From contig CALNZX010000012.1 of NCBI GenBank assembly GCA_942491105.1, forward strand, positions 248,001 to 312,000: a stretch of DNA of 64,000 nucleotides. Direction: 5' to 3'. The position numbers and the translations under genes were made by a program. Position 1 is the first letter of the stretch, and every line of letters begins with the position of its first letter. Shown here in pieces: positions 34,582-42,786 of the stretch. The notes under the pieces are model-generated. The model had not been told where the DNA came from. It saw nothing but the letters and a program-made list of their open reading frames with translations, and made no database searches. The DNA is from JBBEAM01 sp942491105. Lineage in GTDB: Bacteria; Pseudomonadota; Alphaproteobacteria; Kiloniellales; DSM-21159.

Positions 34582-35829
34582 TTACCGCGCCGCTTCGCGC
34601 AGCCAGGCGGCCAGGGCTTCCCAAACCTCCTGCCGGGCGCGGCCGCTGGCGACCAGGCCGATGTGCCCGACGCCCGGCCGCAGAACCTGGCAGCGCGGCA
34701 AACCGGCCGCCAGCGCCTCCGCGGAGGCCGGCGGCACGATGCGGTCGGCCGCCGGCACGACGACGAAGCTCGGCTGGCCGATGGCCGCGGGTGAAATTCT
34801 TTCGCCGCCAACCCGCCAATTGCCCGCGGCGGTCTCGTTGCGCCCATACCAGCCTTCCAGCGTCTCTTCCGCCACGGCAGCGGACAGGGGTATGCCGTCG
34901 TTCAGCCAGTCTTCCAGGGCCACGAAAGCCTCGGCCTGGGGCGAAGCCGGGTCGAGCTCGGCGAACTTGAGGAACTTGCGCACCACCAGCATCGGGTCGA
35001 GGCCGGCGAACAGGGCCTGCAAGGCATCGGTCGGCAGCACGCCGAGCAGCTGCATCGCCGGCCTGTATGGCAGCAGCGCGGCGGGCGCGGCTCTGGCGAT
35101 CTCGCCTTGCCCCGCATGAAAATCCCAGGGCGTGGCCAGCAGCGCCAGCGCGGCGACCTTGTCGCGCCGCAGCTGCGCCAGCGCCAGCGCCAGCAGGCCG
35201 CCCATGCAGTAGCCCAGGACCGCCGGCGTACCGCCGCCCAGGGAGACGGCGAAGTCGAGGGCGGAGCAGAGCCGTCCGGCGATGTAGTCCTCGAGCGCGA
35301 AGCCCCGCTCGTCGCGGCCCGGCGCGCCCCAGTCGAGCAGCAGCGGCCGGAAGCCCTGCCCCGCAAGCCAGCGCAAAAAGCTCCGCCGCTCCTGTAGGTC
35401 CAGGATGTAGGCGCGGTTGATCAGGGAGGGGACGACCAGCAGCGGCAGACCGCCGGCGGGCCGGTAGTCGAGCAGGCGGCTCCCGCCTTCGCGCCAGACG
35501 ACCGGCGCCTCGGCAAGCTCCCGGCGGTAGGGGTGGCGGCGATAGGCTTCGATTCCCTTCAGCAGCTGCGCGCCGCGGCCAAGGGCCGCGCGGTTGAGAG
35601 CGGCGGCGAAGCTTTCAGGATCCCGTCTTGCGATTTCGCTTTCGAGGGCGGCCGCCCGCGCCGCCAGGCTGTCCTTCCAGGGCAGCGAGCCGTTCTTCGA
35701 GTTCTGCGAGGCGAGCAGCGAGCCGCTCCAGGTCATCGCCGCCACCGCCAGATGCAGCGGCAGCGGACGCGGACCGAGCCTGTGGCGCGCGGCGGCGTGT
35801 TGCTGATCCTTCGGCGCTGCTGTCGTCAC
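34582..35829 (-). CDS. phaC: Short (class III-like) PHA synthase
   Basis: A 415-residue alpha/beta hydrolase-fold synthase. The lipase-like box is LGYCMGG with catalytic Cys208; Asp362 (AADRIVPP) and His389 (GVGHIGLV) complete the triad. VPSLINRAYILDLQE and LLLDWGAPG match the class III PhaC region. The GTG at 35829 is chosen because AAGGA lies about 10 bases upstream; ATG 35736 is an alternative without such a site. Either way the gene overlaps phaE in another frame, by 215 or 122 bases, since no start codon follows the phaE stop soon enough. It polymerises 3-hydroxyacyl-CoA on PHA granules. Confidence 0.85.
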   Translation of the reverse strand: MTTAAPKDQQHAAARHRLGPRPLPLHLAVAAMTWSGSLLASQNSKNGSLPWKDSLAARAAALESEIARRDPESFAAALNRAALGRGAQLLKGIEAYRRHPYRRELAEAPVVWREGGSRLLDYRPAGGLPLLVVPSLINRAYILDLQERRSFLRWLAGQGFRPLLLDWGAPGRDERGFALEDYIAGRLCSALDFAVSLGGGTPAVLGYCMGGLLALALAQLRRDKVAALALLATPWDFHAGQGEIARAAPAALLPYRPAMQLLGVLPTDALQALFAGLDPMLVVRKFLKFAELDPASPQAEAFVALEDWLNDGIPLSAAVAEETLEGWYGRNETAAGNWRVGGERISPAAIGQPSFVVVPAADRIVPPASAEALAAGLPRCQVLRPGVGHIGLVASGRARQEVWEALAAWLREAAR

Positions 35830-36136
35830 CTGGGTTGCTATCCTTGTCCTCGCCGCCCGCCGGGGCGTTCCAGCCGCCCAGCATCGCCTGAAAGGCCGCC
35901 ATCGGGTCGGCCAGACCGCCGGCGCTCGGCAAACCCTGCGACTGCCATGCCGCCGCCTGGGCGCCGAGGGACTCTACCAGCTTGCGCCATGTTTGCGCGA
36001 ACTCGGGATCGGCCGCCAGCGCCGACATCTGATCCTGCCAGAGATCGAGATAACGCTGGGCAAGCTCCTCCAGCTCCGGCGCGGCCTCGGCGCCTTGCGC
36101 TTTCCCGGTCCGGTCGCTTTCTCCTGGGCGGCTCAT
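35615..36136 (-). CDS. PhaE-like PHA synthase subunit
   Basis: A 173-residue protein from ATG 36136 (an upstream ATG at 36172 is possible). The N-terminal region has LAQRYLDLWQDQMSALA and TWRKLVESLGAQAAAW, the aromatic-rich helical pattern of phasin-like PhaE subunits. A disordered Gly/Ser/Asp stretch follows, then a predicted coiled coil (LERLAARLAELEERLAAL, about residues 136-153) and a basic tail. Class III PHA synthases need PhaE as partner of the short PhaC, and phaC follows directly here. The last 215 bases of this gene are also the start of phaC in another frame. Identification rests on context and helical pattern. Confidence 0.65.
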   Translation of the reverse strand: MSRPGESDRTGKAQGAEAAPELEELAQRYLDLWQDQMSALAADPEFAQTWRKLVESLGAQAAAWQSQGLPSAGGLADPMAAFQAMLGGWNAPAGGEDKDSNPGDDSSAEGSATRRRAPQARSASAAAASGGGGDDLERLAARLAELEERLAALEGQPGGAGGRPRKRNRKTGS

Positions 36137-36336
36137 CGGAAAACTATAGGGGGCCGGGGGCCATGGCGTCATCCCGTTATCGTGGCGGCCGAACCGCGCC
36201 ATCGCGCGCGGCGGGAGGTTGGCGTTGACAGTTCTTGCCGCAGCGCAGCAGTATCACCACCGCAGACAGGGATACCCGGCAGCGCATACGCTCTGCCGGC
36301 CCGCCCAGCCCGCAGACAACAGGAGGCGCCCGCATA

Positions 36337-36969
36337 GTGGCCGAGAAGAAAACCAGCGCCAAGGACGAGACGGAGCAACCGCCGGTCAAAATCAAGAAGT
36401 ACGCCAACCGGCGGCTCTACAACACCGCGACCTCCTCCTACGTCACCCTCGATCACCTCTGCCAGATGGTGAAGGAAGACATCAACTTCGCGGTCGAGGA
36501 CGCAAAGACCGGAGAGGACATTACCCGCAGCGTTCTTACGCAGATCATCGTCGAGGAAGAGGGCAAGGGGCAGAACCTGCTGCCGATCTCCTTCCTGCGC
36601 CAGTTGATCTCCTTCTATGGCCACGGCATGCAGGGCATGGTTCCGGCCTATCTGGAACAGATGATGTCGGCCTTCGCGGCCAATCAGGAGCAGATGGCGC
36701 AGTACATGCAGACCGCCATGGGCGGCCGCTTCCCCTATCCCATCGGCAACCTGGAGGAGATGGGCAAGGCGAACATGGAGATGCTGCAGCGCACGATGAA
36801 GATGTTCTCGCCCTTTCCCGGTGCCGAGGGCGAAGCAAAATCCGATCCGGCGGAGACCCCCGCGTCCGGCGCGGCGGCCAAGCCCGGTCCCGATCAGCTC
36901 GATACCTTGAAGCAACAGGTCGATCTGCTGCAAAAGCAGCTCGAAGCCATCAGCAAAACCGCGAAGTAA
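36337..36969 (+). CDS. phaR: PHA synthesis repressor PhaR
   Basis: A 210-residue protein with a GTG start preceded by AGGAGG 10 bases away. The N-terminal DNA-binding domain has the hallmark KIKKYANRRLYNTATSSYVT, followed by the PHB accumulation regulatory domain with ISFLRQLISFYGHGMQ and repeated NxExM-type segments (NQEQMAQYM, MGKANMEMLQ). A C-terminal coiled coil (LDTLKQQVDLLQKQLEAI) ends it. PhaR represses phasin and pha genes and is released by binding nascent PHA. It is divergent from phaE with a 200-base gap that holds TTGACA (36225-36230). Confidence 0.92.
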   Translation: MAEKKTSAKDETEQPPVKIKKYANRRLYNTATSSYVTLDHLCQMVKEDINFAVEDAKTGEDITRSVLTQIIVEEEGKGQNLLPISFLRQLISFYGHGMQGMVPAYLEQMMSAFAANQEQMAQYMQTAMGGRFPYPIGNLEEMGKANMEMLQRTMKMFSPFPGAEGEAKSDPAETPASGAAAKPGPDQLDTLKQQVDLLQKQLEAISKTAK

Positions 36970-36994
36970 ACCGCGCGGCCGAGGCGCGCGGCGG

Positions 36995-38722
36995 CTACCC
37001 CCGCAGCCTGGTCATCGCCTCCGGGGCCTTGACCCTGTGCACGGCGGACTCACGGCGCCAGTCGGGATCGAGCTGCGGCCGGCCGATGTGCCAGCCCTGT
37101 AAGCAATCGAAGCCCTCGGTGATGAGGAAATTGGCGTCCTCGACGTCCTCGACGCCTTCGGCCACGCTCTCCATGTTAAAGGTCTTGGCGAGGCTGAGCA
37201 GGGTTTGCAGGAAGACCCGACTTTCCTGGGAGCGCCACGCGCCGCTCACGAAGGAACGGTCGATCTTCACGATATCGACCGCGAGCGCGCGCAGATGGCG
37301 AAAGGACGTGAAGCCGGCGCCGAAATCGTCCAGGGCCACGCGGCACCCCAGCTCACGCACCTTATCGACCATGGTGGATATCTGCGTCAGATCGTGCATC
37401 GCCGCGGTTTCGGTGATTTCCACGATAAGACGGCTGGCCACGTCGGGGCGCTCGCGCAGCTGCCGGGTCAGGGCGTCGAGCCAGTCTCCGTCGGTAGCGG
37501 TCAAGCCCGAGAGATTGATCGAGATCTTGATCTCGGGGTGGGCGATCAGGTCCAGGATCGCCAGCTCCATCACGCCGCGATCGATCGCGCGGATCAGCCC
37601 CAGCCGCTCGGCCACGGTGATGAACTCCCCGGCCACGGCGATCCTGCCATCGGAGCATTCCATTCTCAGCAGGCCTTCGTAGTAGCGGACCTCGCCGCTT
37701 TTCGCATCGACGATCGGCTGATAGGCAAGGCGCAGACGCCTTTCCTCCAGCGCCAGGCGAATCTGGGCGCCGGTCTCCAGGGAGGCCTTGCAGATCTCGC
37801 CATGCGCGCTTTCGGCGTCATAGACCAGAACCCGATCGCGGCCGCCGCTCTTGGCATCGGAGAGCGCCGCTTCCGCGGCGCCGCGGACATCGCTCTCGCG
37901 GAGATCGCTCTGAGCGAAGGGCATGATCCCGGCACTGACGGTAAAATGCAGCGGCTCCCCATTGAGGCGCTGGGTCGCGGAGCGCAGCTTGGAGAGTACG
38001 TCCTCCGCGAAGTTCACCGCTGCGCCAACCTCGCCGGGAAACACCACCCCGAACCGGTCGTCGCCGAGCCGCGCCAGGAAGGCGTCCTCTCCCGCCTGCT
38101 CCGCGATGCTGGTGCTGGTGCTCAGCAGCACGTGCTGCCCGGTCGCGAAACCGTAGGCGCGATTGATCATCTGCAGGCCATCGACGCCGAAGATAACGCA
38201 GGCCGCCGGCGCGCCGCTCCGCGCGGCCGCGGCGATCCGCTCCTCCAACGCCGTCTTGAAGCCGGAAAGATTAGGCAACCCCGTAAGCTCGTCCTTGGCG
38301 ACCAGCCGCTCAAGCTCCGCCTCGCGGCGCTTGTGGCCGGAGATTTGCCGCAGGGCCGCGGCGAAGGCCAGCGGCGTACCGCTCGGCGAAACCCGCATGC
38401 TGCCCCGGTCCTGAACCCAGACATACTCGCCGTCGGGTCCACACAGCCTGTAGTCGCAATCGTAGTTCGACAGCCCCGCGATATGGTCGCCAAGACGGCG
38501 CATGCGGCGTTGCAGGTCGTCGGGGTGCAGGCGCTGATTGAGCTCCTCGCCACTGCGCGGCGCCTCGCTGATGGACCCAAAAAACCCCGCCGGATCCCCG
38601 ATCCAGCGAATCAGGCCCGTGGCCAGATCCCATTCATAGGCAAGATCGCCGGAAGCTTCCAAGGCCATGCGCCAGCGGCGCAGCTCGCGGATACTTTCGA
38701 TATGTCTGGGAACCTTCGACAA
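36995..38722 (-). CDS. PAS-GGDEF-EAL c-di-GMP protein
   Basis: A 575-residue protein using the TTG at 38722, which has AGGAG 6 bases upstream; a GTG at 38806 is the alternative. A PAS_3 domain (about residues 15-120) is followed by a degenerate GGDEF domain (signature LGDDRFGVV) and an EAL domain. EAL catalytic residues are mostly kept: EGLLRM (for EALLR), INLSG, EITETA, LDDFGAGF, KIDRSFV, ESVAEGVED and QGWHIGRP. I infer phosphodiesterase activity with a regulatory GGDEF. No membrane segment is seen. A full CtrA box lies about 200 bases upstream. Confidence 0.87.
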   Translation of the reverse strand: MSKVPRHIESIRELRRWRMALEASGDLAYEWDLATGLIRWIGDPAGFFGSISEAPRSGEELNQRLHPDDLQRRMRRLGDHIAGLSNYDCDYRLCGPDGEYVWVQDRGSMRVSPSGTPLAFAAALRQISGHKRREAELERLVAKDELTGLPNLSGFKTALEERIAAAARSGAPAACVIFGVDGLQMINRAYGFATGQHVLLSTSTSIAEQAGEDAFLARLGDDRFGVVFPGEVGAAVNFAEDVLSKLRSATQRLNGEPLHFTVSAGIMPFAQSDLRESDVRGAAEAALSDAKSGGRDRVLVYDAESAHGEICKASLETGAQIRLALEERRLRLAYQPIVDAKSGEVRYYEGLLRMECSDGRIAVAGEFITVAERLGLIRAIDRGVMELAILDLIAHPEIKISINLSGLTATDGDWLDALTRQLRERPDVASRLIVEITETAAMHDLTQISTMVDKVRELGCRVALDDFGAGFTSFRHLRALAVDIVKIDRSFVSGAWRSQESRVFLQTLLSLAKTFNMESVAEGVEDVEDANFLITEGFDCLQGWHIGRPQLDPDWRRESAVHRVKAPEAMTRLRG

Positions 38723-39079
38723 AACGCTCCTGCCTCCATGGTCTCTTCCGCCGGCGATGGGACAGGCATGTTCCGGCCGCTGCGAAGTCACCCCATCTGG
38801 CGTCACCGTGGCTTCGCATCTATCTTGAAAAGACAGGTTACGGGAGTTCGCTTAACAAAGCGTGAAACGGGAATGATCTCGGGCCGCGCTACCTACGCAG
38901 GCCTCACGCGCGTTAATATTTATTAATATTTCGTTAATTCTACATATGAACTTGAAGAATAGCGCTGTCGCGAATCTATTTCTCGTAAATGTAAATCGGA
39001 TTTAGAGTTATTTTACGTTTGATTTATACACTGTCTATGATCAGAACCTATATTTCCTATTTGTGCACGGGACCAGGAC
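38723..39079. other. 357-base intergenic region, AT-rich
   Basis: No gene is supported. The half near 38880-39060 is strongly AT-rich and contains three TTAA blocks (one full CtrA box, 38923-38937), a GANTC site near 38972, and a possible promoter for the HTH gene (TTTACG at 39012-39017, TATGAT at 39036-39041, 18-base spacer). CGTAAA (about 38984) and TTTACG (39012) form a spaced inverted repeat. Confidence 0.55.
38923..38937. promoter_or_regulatory. CtrA box TTAA-N7-TTAA
   Basis: TTAATATTTCGTTAA matches the CtrA consensus exactly. A further TTAA at 38913-38916 lies six bases before it. The site sits between the divergent EAL gene (start about 200 bases left) and the PraR-like gene (start 142 bases right), so either or both could be controlled. 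Confidence 0.6.
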
Positions 39080-39463
39080 ATGACCGCTCAAACAGATCTG
39101 AGATCAATCGAACGCCGCGTCGGCCAGCGTATTCGCGAGCGCCGGACCATGCTGGGCCTGACTCAGCAGCAGCTTGCCGAGCTGATCGGCGTTACCTACC
39201 AGCAGGCACATAAGTACGAGCGCGGGATCAACCGAATCTCCGCTGGCAGACTGTTTCAGATTGCCCGGGTGCTCGGCGTCGAAATGAACTTCTTTTTCGA
39301 CAAGGGCAATGACAGCGACACCATCGCTTTGACCGACCGGCAGCGGATGTGTCTCGATATCGCACGCAATTTCGCGCGGATTCATAACGACCGCTCGCGC
39401 GAGGCGCTCAGCCTGCTGTGCCGGGTGATGGCCGACGAAGAGCCGGCGGACAAGGTCATCTAG
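39080..39463 (+). CDS. XRE-family HTH regulator, PraR-like
   Basis: A 127-residue protein with an N-terminal HTH_3 domain (about residues 12-68): VGQRIRERRTMLGLTQQQLAE and LIGVTYQQAHKYERGINRISAG. FFFDKG ends the domain and a short acidic C-terminal part follows (ALTDRQRMCLDIARNF). The pattern recalls PraR/SinR-type repressors of Alphaproteobacteria, which affect biofilm, adhesion and quorum sensing. Its neighbour is an EAL protein, and a CtrA box precedes it. Assignment to PraR itself is tentative. A strong stem-loop follows the stop. Confidence 0.83.
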   Translation: MTAQTDLRSIERRVGQRIRERRTMLGLTQQQLAELIGVTYQQAHKYERGINRISAGRLFQIARVLGVEMNFFFDKGNDSDTIALTDRQRMCLDIARNFARIHNDRSREALSLLCRVMADEEPADKVI

Positions 39464-39508
39464 GGCCGAAACCCTCGACTCCAGACCTAACGCTTTGAAA
39501 TTGCTTTG

Positions 39509-39544
39509 GATCCACGACCCAGCCCCGGCTGGGTCGCGGTGATC
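39509..39544. terminator. Bidirectional stem-loop between HTH gene and sufE
   Basis: CGACCCAGC (39515-39523) pairs with GCTGGGTCG (39528-39536) around a four-base loop, extended by GATC on both flanks (39509 and 39541). It lies between two convergent genes. No T-run, so terminator function is inferred from strength and position. Confidence 0.5.
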
Positions 39545-39549
39545 CCCGC

Positions 39550-40005
39550 CTAGCTCTCGGCTGACGCGCTCCGCTCCACGGCGCCGGCCGCCAGCGCGCG
39601 AATCCGCCGCACCATCGAGAACAGGCCATTGCTGCGGCTGGGGCTTAAATGCCCCTCGAGGTCCAGCTGGGCGAGCAGTCCGCGGGCGTCGACCGCCAAA
39701 ATCTCCTCGGCTGTTTTGCCGGAGTAGATAATCAACAGAATAGCGACCAATCCGCGCACGATGTGCGCGTCGCTGTCCGCGAGAAAAATCAGATGGCCGG
39801 GCCGTTCCGGGTCGTCCCGCGCGATCAGCCAAACTTGACTGACGCAGCCCTCGACCTTGGTCTCGCGGGTTTTATCGCTCTCCGCCATCTCTGGCAGCCG
39901 CTTACCTAGATCGATGATATAGCGGTAGCGGTCTTCCCAATCATCGAGGAAGTCGAAACTCTCGATAACGTCCTCGACCGTTATGTTTTCCATGCTGTCA
40001 GTCAT
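39550..40005 (-). CDS. sufE: SufE cysteine desulfuration protein
   Basis: A 151-residue SufE. The persulfide-accepting Cys54 lies in KVEGCVSQVWL, and the N-terminal DDWEDRYRYIIDLGKRLPEM is the conserved family start; GLVAILLIIYSGKTAEEI is the core helix region. SufE takes sulfur from SufS for Fe-S cluster assembly. ATG 40005 or 39993 are both possible. It is alone, with no suf genes nearby, as is common in Alphaproteobacteria. Confidence 0.95.
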   Translation of the reverse strand: MTDSMENITVEDVIESFDFLDDWEDRYRYIIDLGKRLPEMAESDKTRETKVEGCVSQVWLIARDDPERPGHLIFLADSDAHIVRGLVAILLIIYSGKTAEEILAVDARGLLAQLDLEGHLSPSRSNGLFSMVRRIRALAAGAVERSASAES

Positions 40006-40076
40006 CTCAGGCAGAACCTGGGCCACTCGCGGCGATATGACAAGACCGTAGTATCGACCGTGAAACCGGCACGAAA

Positions 40077-41369
40077 CTACTCCCTGAATTCCGCAAGATC
40101 CGGGATCCGGGTGAAGGCAATCTTGGTGCCGGTATAGCTGGCCAGCGCCCGGGGCGCCGCGCCGAGGCAGACCGTGTCCTTGCCGAAGCGCTTGTTGAGA
40201 TCGTCGATCACCCGCGACAGCGCGACCTGCGCCGCCCGCCCGCCCGTGGTTTCGGGAAACAGGTCGGGGGTCGTCTCGGCCTGGGGCAGTAGATCGAAGA
40301 GCGTCACCGAGACCTTGAGAATGCGCGGTATCGGCACCCCGGTTTCGGCCAGCATCCGGCCCCACAGGCTTTCCACCGCGCGCAGCAGCAGGAAGCTGTC
40401 CTGGGTGCGCTGTACCCGCAGCTTGCCGCCCCAGCGGCCGCCAGAGCGGCTACCCGAGCCCCCGCCCGCATATCTTCTGCCTTCGAAGCGCAGGCCGAAG
40501 CCGAGCGCGGCGGTCGAGTAGTCGAGGCGGCGCAAGCGGCTGGCGGACTTCATCGCCAGACGGCGCACCACCAGGCGCGCCTGGTCATGGCTGCGCATCT
40601 CCGGCGCCAGCACCTGGCTGTGGCCGAGTGTGCGGCGCGCGGTTTCCAGTTCCGGCAGCTCGCGGCCATGCAGCGAATAATGGAACCGCAGGCCGGAGAC
40701 ACTGCCCCAGATCCGCTTCAGATCCTCCGGCCCCTGGGCCCAGAGCGCCGCCATGTCGCGCACCCCGGCGTCGGCCAGGCGGCGCTCCATGTTGCGGCCG
40801 ATGCCGGGAATGTCGCGCAGTTCGAGATCGAGCAGGCGGCCCGGAAGCTCGCGCCCGATCAGGGCGACGAGACCGTCGGGTTTCTCCAGGTTGGTCGCCA
40901 CCTTGGCGAGGAAGGCATTGGGCGCCAAGCCGATCGAGGCGCGGATGCAGGGGCCGAGGTTCTCCCGCAGGCCCTGTTTGATGGCGCGGGCGAGATCGAG
41001 CGCTACCGTCAGCCGCTTCTGCGGGCCCAGCAGCAGACAGGCCACCTCGTCGACCGAGCAGACCCGCTCTATCGGGATGTGGCGGTCGATCTCGGCGACG
41101 ATCTTGTGATGATACTCGACGTAGAGGTCGTGGCGGGCCGGGGCCAGCACCAGATCGGGGCAGAGCTTCCTGGCTTCGTAGATCGGAGTCCCGGTCTTGA
41201 CCCCGAAGGCCTTGGCCTCGTAGCTGGCGGCGATGGCGCAGGTCGTCTCGGTCATCACCGGAACCACCGCCAGGGGGCGGCCGCGCCAGCGCGGCTCGAG
41301 CTGCTGCTCGACACTGGCAAAGTAGCTGTTGAGATCGAGAAACAGCCAGTCGACCCGGTCCTCGCTCAC
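40077..41369 (-). CDS. Y-family DNA polymerase (DinB/UmuC-like)
   Basis: A 430-residue translesion polymerase. GTG 41369 is preferred over ATG 41399 because AAGGGAG lies 7 bases upstream of it. The catalytic acidic residues are intact: LFLDLNSYFASVEQQ and CSVDEVACLLLG, so it is not an inactive ImuB. A helix-hairpin-helix motif (RDIPGIGRNMERRL) and a little-finger domain with a Gly-rich insertion (YAGGGSGSRSGGRWGG) follow. It should bypass DNA lesions at the cost of errors. A LexA-type box lies 46 bases upstream of the start. Confidence 0.9.
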   Translation of the reverse strand: MSEDRVDWLFLDLNSYFASVEQQLEPRWRGRPLAVVPVMTETTCAIAASYEAKAFGVKTGTPIYEARKLCPDLVLAPARHDLYVEYHHKIVAEIDRHIPIERVCSVDEVACLLLGPQKRLTVALDLARAIKQGLRENLGPCIRASIGLAPNAFLAKVATNLEKPDGLVALIGRELPGRLLDLELRDIPGIGRNMERRLADAGVRDMAALWAQGPEDLKRIWGSVSGLRFHYSLHGRELPELETARRTLGHSQVLAPEMRSHDQARLVVRRLAMKSASRLRRLDYSTAALGFGLRFEGRRYAGGGSGSRSGGRWGGKLRVQRTQDSFLLLRAVESLWGRMLAETGVPIPRILKVSVTLFDLLPQAETTPDLFPETTGGRAAQVALSRVIDDLNKRFGKDTVCLGAAPRALASYTGTKIAFTRIPDLAEFRE

Positions 41370-41415
41370 GCGCTTTCTCCCTTTTTGCCGCTTCGGCATA
41401 GAGATACCGAAATGA

Positions 41416-41430
41416 GAACATAAAGTGAAC
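41416..41430 (-). promoter_or_regulatory. LexA (SOS) box GTTC-N7-GTTC
   Basis: Read on the minus strand the site is GTTCACTTTATGTTC, the direct repeat recognised by alphaproteobacterial LexA. It lies 46 bases upstream of the GTG start of the Y-family polymerase, where a repressor would block transcription. Confidence 0.75.
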
Positions 41431-41594
41431 ATGAAAACCTGCGGCAAGACTCTCGCGCGGCGCGATCTCCGCCGGCGCGGCATGGCGGAGGTCCCGCTTT
41501 TCGCCGGGGTGCCATGCAGTCATAGCGGGGATGAAATGCCGCGACCGCGCTTAGGATCGACGATCTTCTCTAGCCTCGGCCAGCGCGAGCTCCC

Positions 41595-42785
41595 ATGCAT
41601 GTGCGTCATCCCATTTGGCTGCAAGGACTCGGTACGCCGAGCGCCAAGGCTTTCGCCATTCTTTTCGCGCTGGAGTCGCTGACCCGGGCGATCATCTCCA
41701 CGGTGATCCCCTTGCAGGTGCTGCGCCTGCTCGGAACCTCGCAGCAGGTCTCGGTGGTGTTCTTCGCCGTCGGCGCCTGCGGCCTCTGTCTCAACTTCAC
41801 CATCCCGTTGATCGCCCGGCTGATCAGCCGCCGTTACACCTACAGCCTCGGCATCGTCTGCCTGGGCGGCGCCGCGGTTCTTTTTCCCTATGAGATGACC
41901 GGGCTAACCGCCGCCGCCATGCTGCTGCGGGTGTTCGGCGTCGCCTGCCTCGCGGTTTGTCTCAACCTCTACATCCTCGACTACATCAAGGGCCGCGATC
42001 TCAACCGGCTGGAGCCGCTGCGGCTGTTCTTCGCCGCCGGCGCCTGGACGCTGGGACCCTGGCTCGGCGTCTTCCTCTGGACCGAGGTCGCCGCCTGGCT
42101 GCCCTTCGCGATCAGCGGGCTCAGCGCCGCCGCGTTGTTCGGCTACTTCTGGGTGCTGCGCGCCAGCGACAACCGGATCATCATCCGGGCCCAGACCACG
42201 GCGCCGAATCCGCTGCTCAACATCGGCCGCTTCTGGGCCCAGCCACGGCTGCGGCTGGCCTGGCTGATCGCCACCACCCGCAGCGCCTGGTGGGCGATGT
42301 TCTTCGTCTACGGACCGATTTTCGCGGTCCAGAGCGGCCTCGGCGAGCAGGCCGGCGGACTGATGGTTTCCGCCGGAAACGCCCTGCTCTTCGCCGCGCC
42401 GCTGCTCGGCCGGGTCGCCCAGGCCAAGGGGGTGCGCTGGACCGTGGTGATCGCCTTCCTGGGCGGCGGCGGGCTGACCCTGCTGGCCGCCGCCATGGCC
42501 TGGATCGAACCGGCGCTGGGCGCCCTGCTGCTGGTCGTCGCCGCGGTCTGCGCCGTGGCCCTCGACGTCACCGGCAACCTGCCCTTCCTGCGCATGGTCA
42601 AGCCCTCCCAGCGCGCCTCGATGACCACGGTCTATGTCACCTACCGCGACTTTTCCGAGGTCGGCCCGCCAGGCGTCTTCGCGCTGCTGCTGAAGGTCTT
42701 CCCGCTGCCCGCCGTGTTCGTCGCCTCGGCGCTGTCGATGTTCGCCATGAGCTGGTTCGCCCGCTACCTGCCGCGCCGGATGTAG
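41595..42785 (+). CDS. MFS transporter
   Basis: A 396-residue protein with about twelve membrane helices in two halves, separated by a cytoplasmic loop near residues 190-210 (RASDNRIIIRAQTTAPN). The first loop RLISRRYTYSLG resembles the MFS signature between helices 2 and 3. The sequence does not point to a substrate. It converges, with one base between stop codons, on the GlxA-type regulator of the carnitine locus, so transport of a quaternary amine is conceivable but unproven. Confidence 0.85.
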   Translation: MHVRHPIWLQGLGTPSAKAFAILFALESLTRAIISTVIPLQVLRLLGTSQQVSVVFFAVGACGLCLNFTIPLIARLISRRYTYSLGIVCLGGAAVLFPYEMTGLTAAAMLLRVFGVACLAVCLNLYILDYIKGRDLNRLEPLRLFFAAGAWTLGPWLGVFLWTEVAAWLPFAISGLSAAALFGYFWVLRASDNRIIIRAQTTAPNPLLNIGRFWAQPRLRLAWLIATTRSAWWAMFFVYGPIFAVQSGLGEQAGGLMVSAGNALLFAAPLLGRVAQAKGVRWTVVIAFLGGGGLTLLAAAMAWIEPALGALLLVVAAVCAVALDVTGNLPFLRMVKPSQRASMTTVYVTYRDFSEVGPPGVFALLLKVFPLPAVFVASALSMFAMSWFARYLPRRM

Positions 42786-42786
42786 C

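Noticed and set aside
36231..36330. TGC/GCAG-rich stretch upstream of phaR as PhaR operator
   Set aside because: No copy fits CTGC-N3/4-GCAG; several GCAG words in GC-rich DNA are expected by chance.
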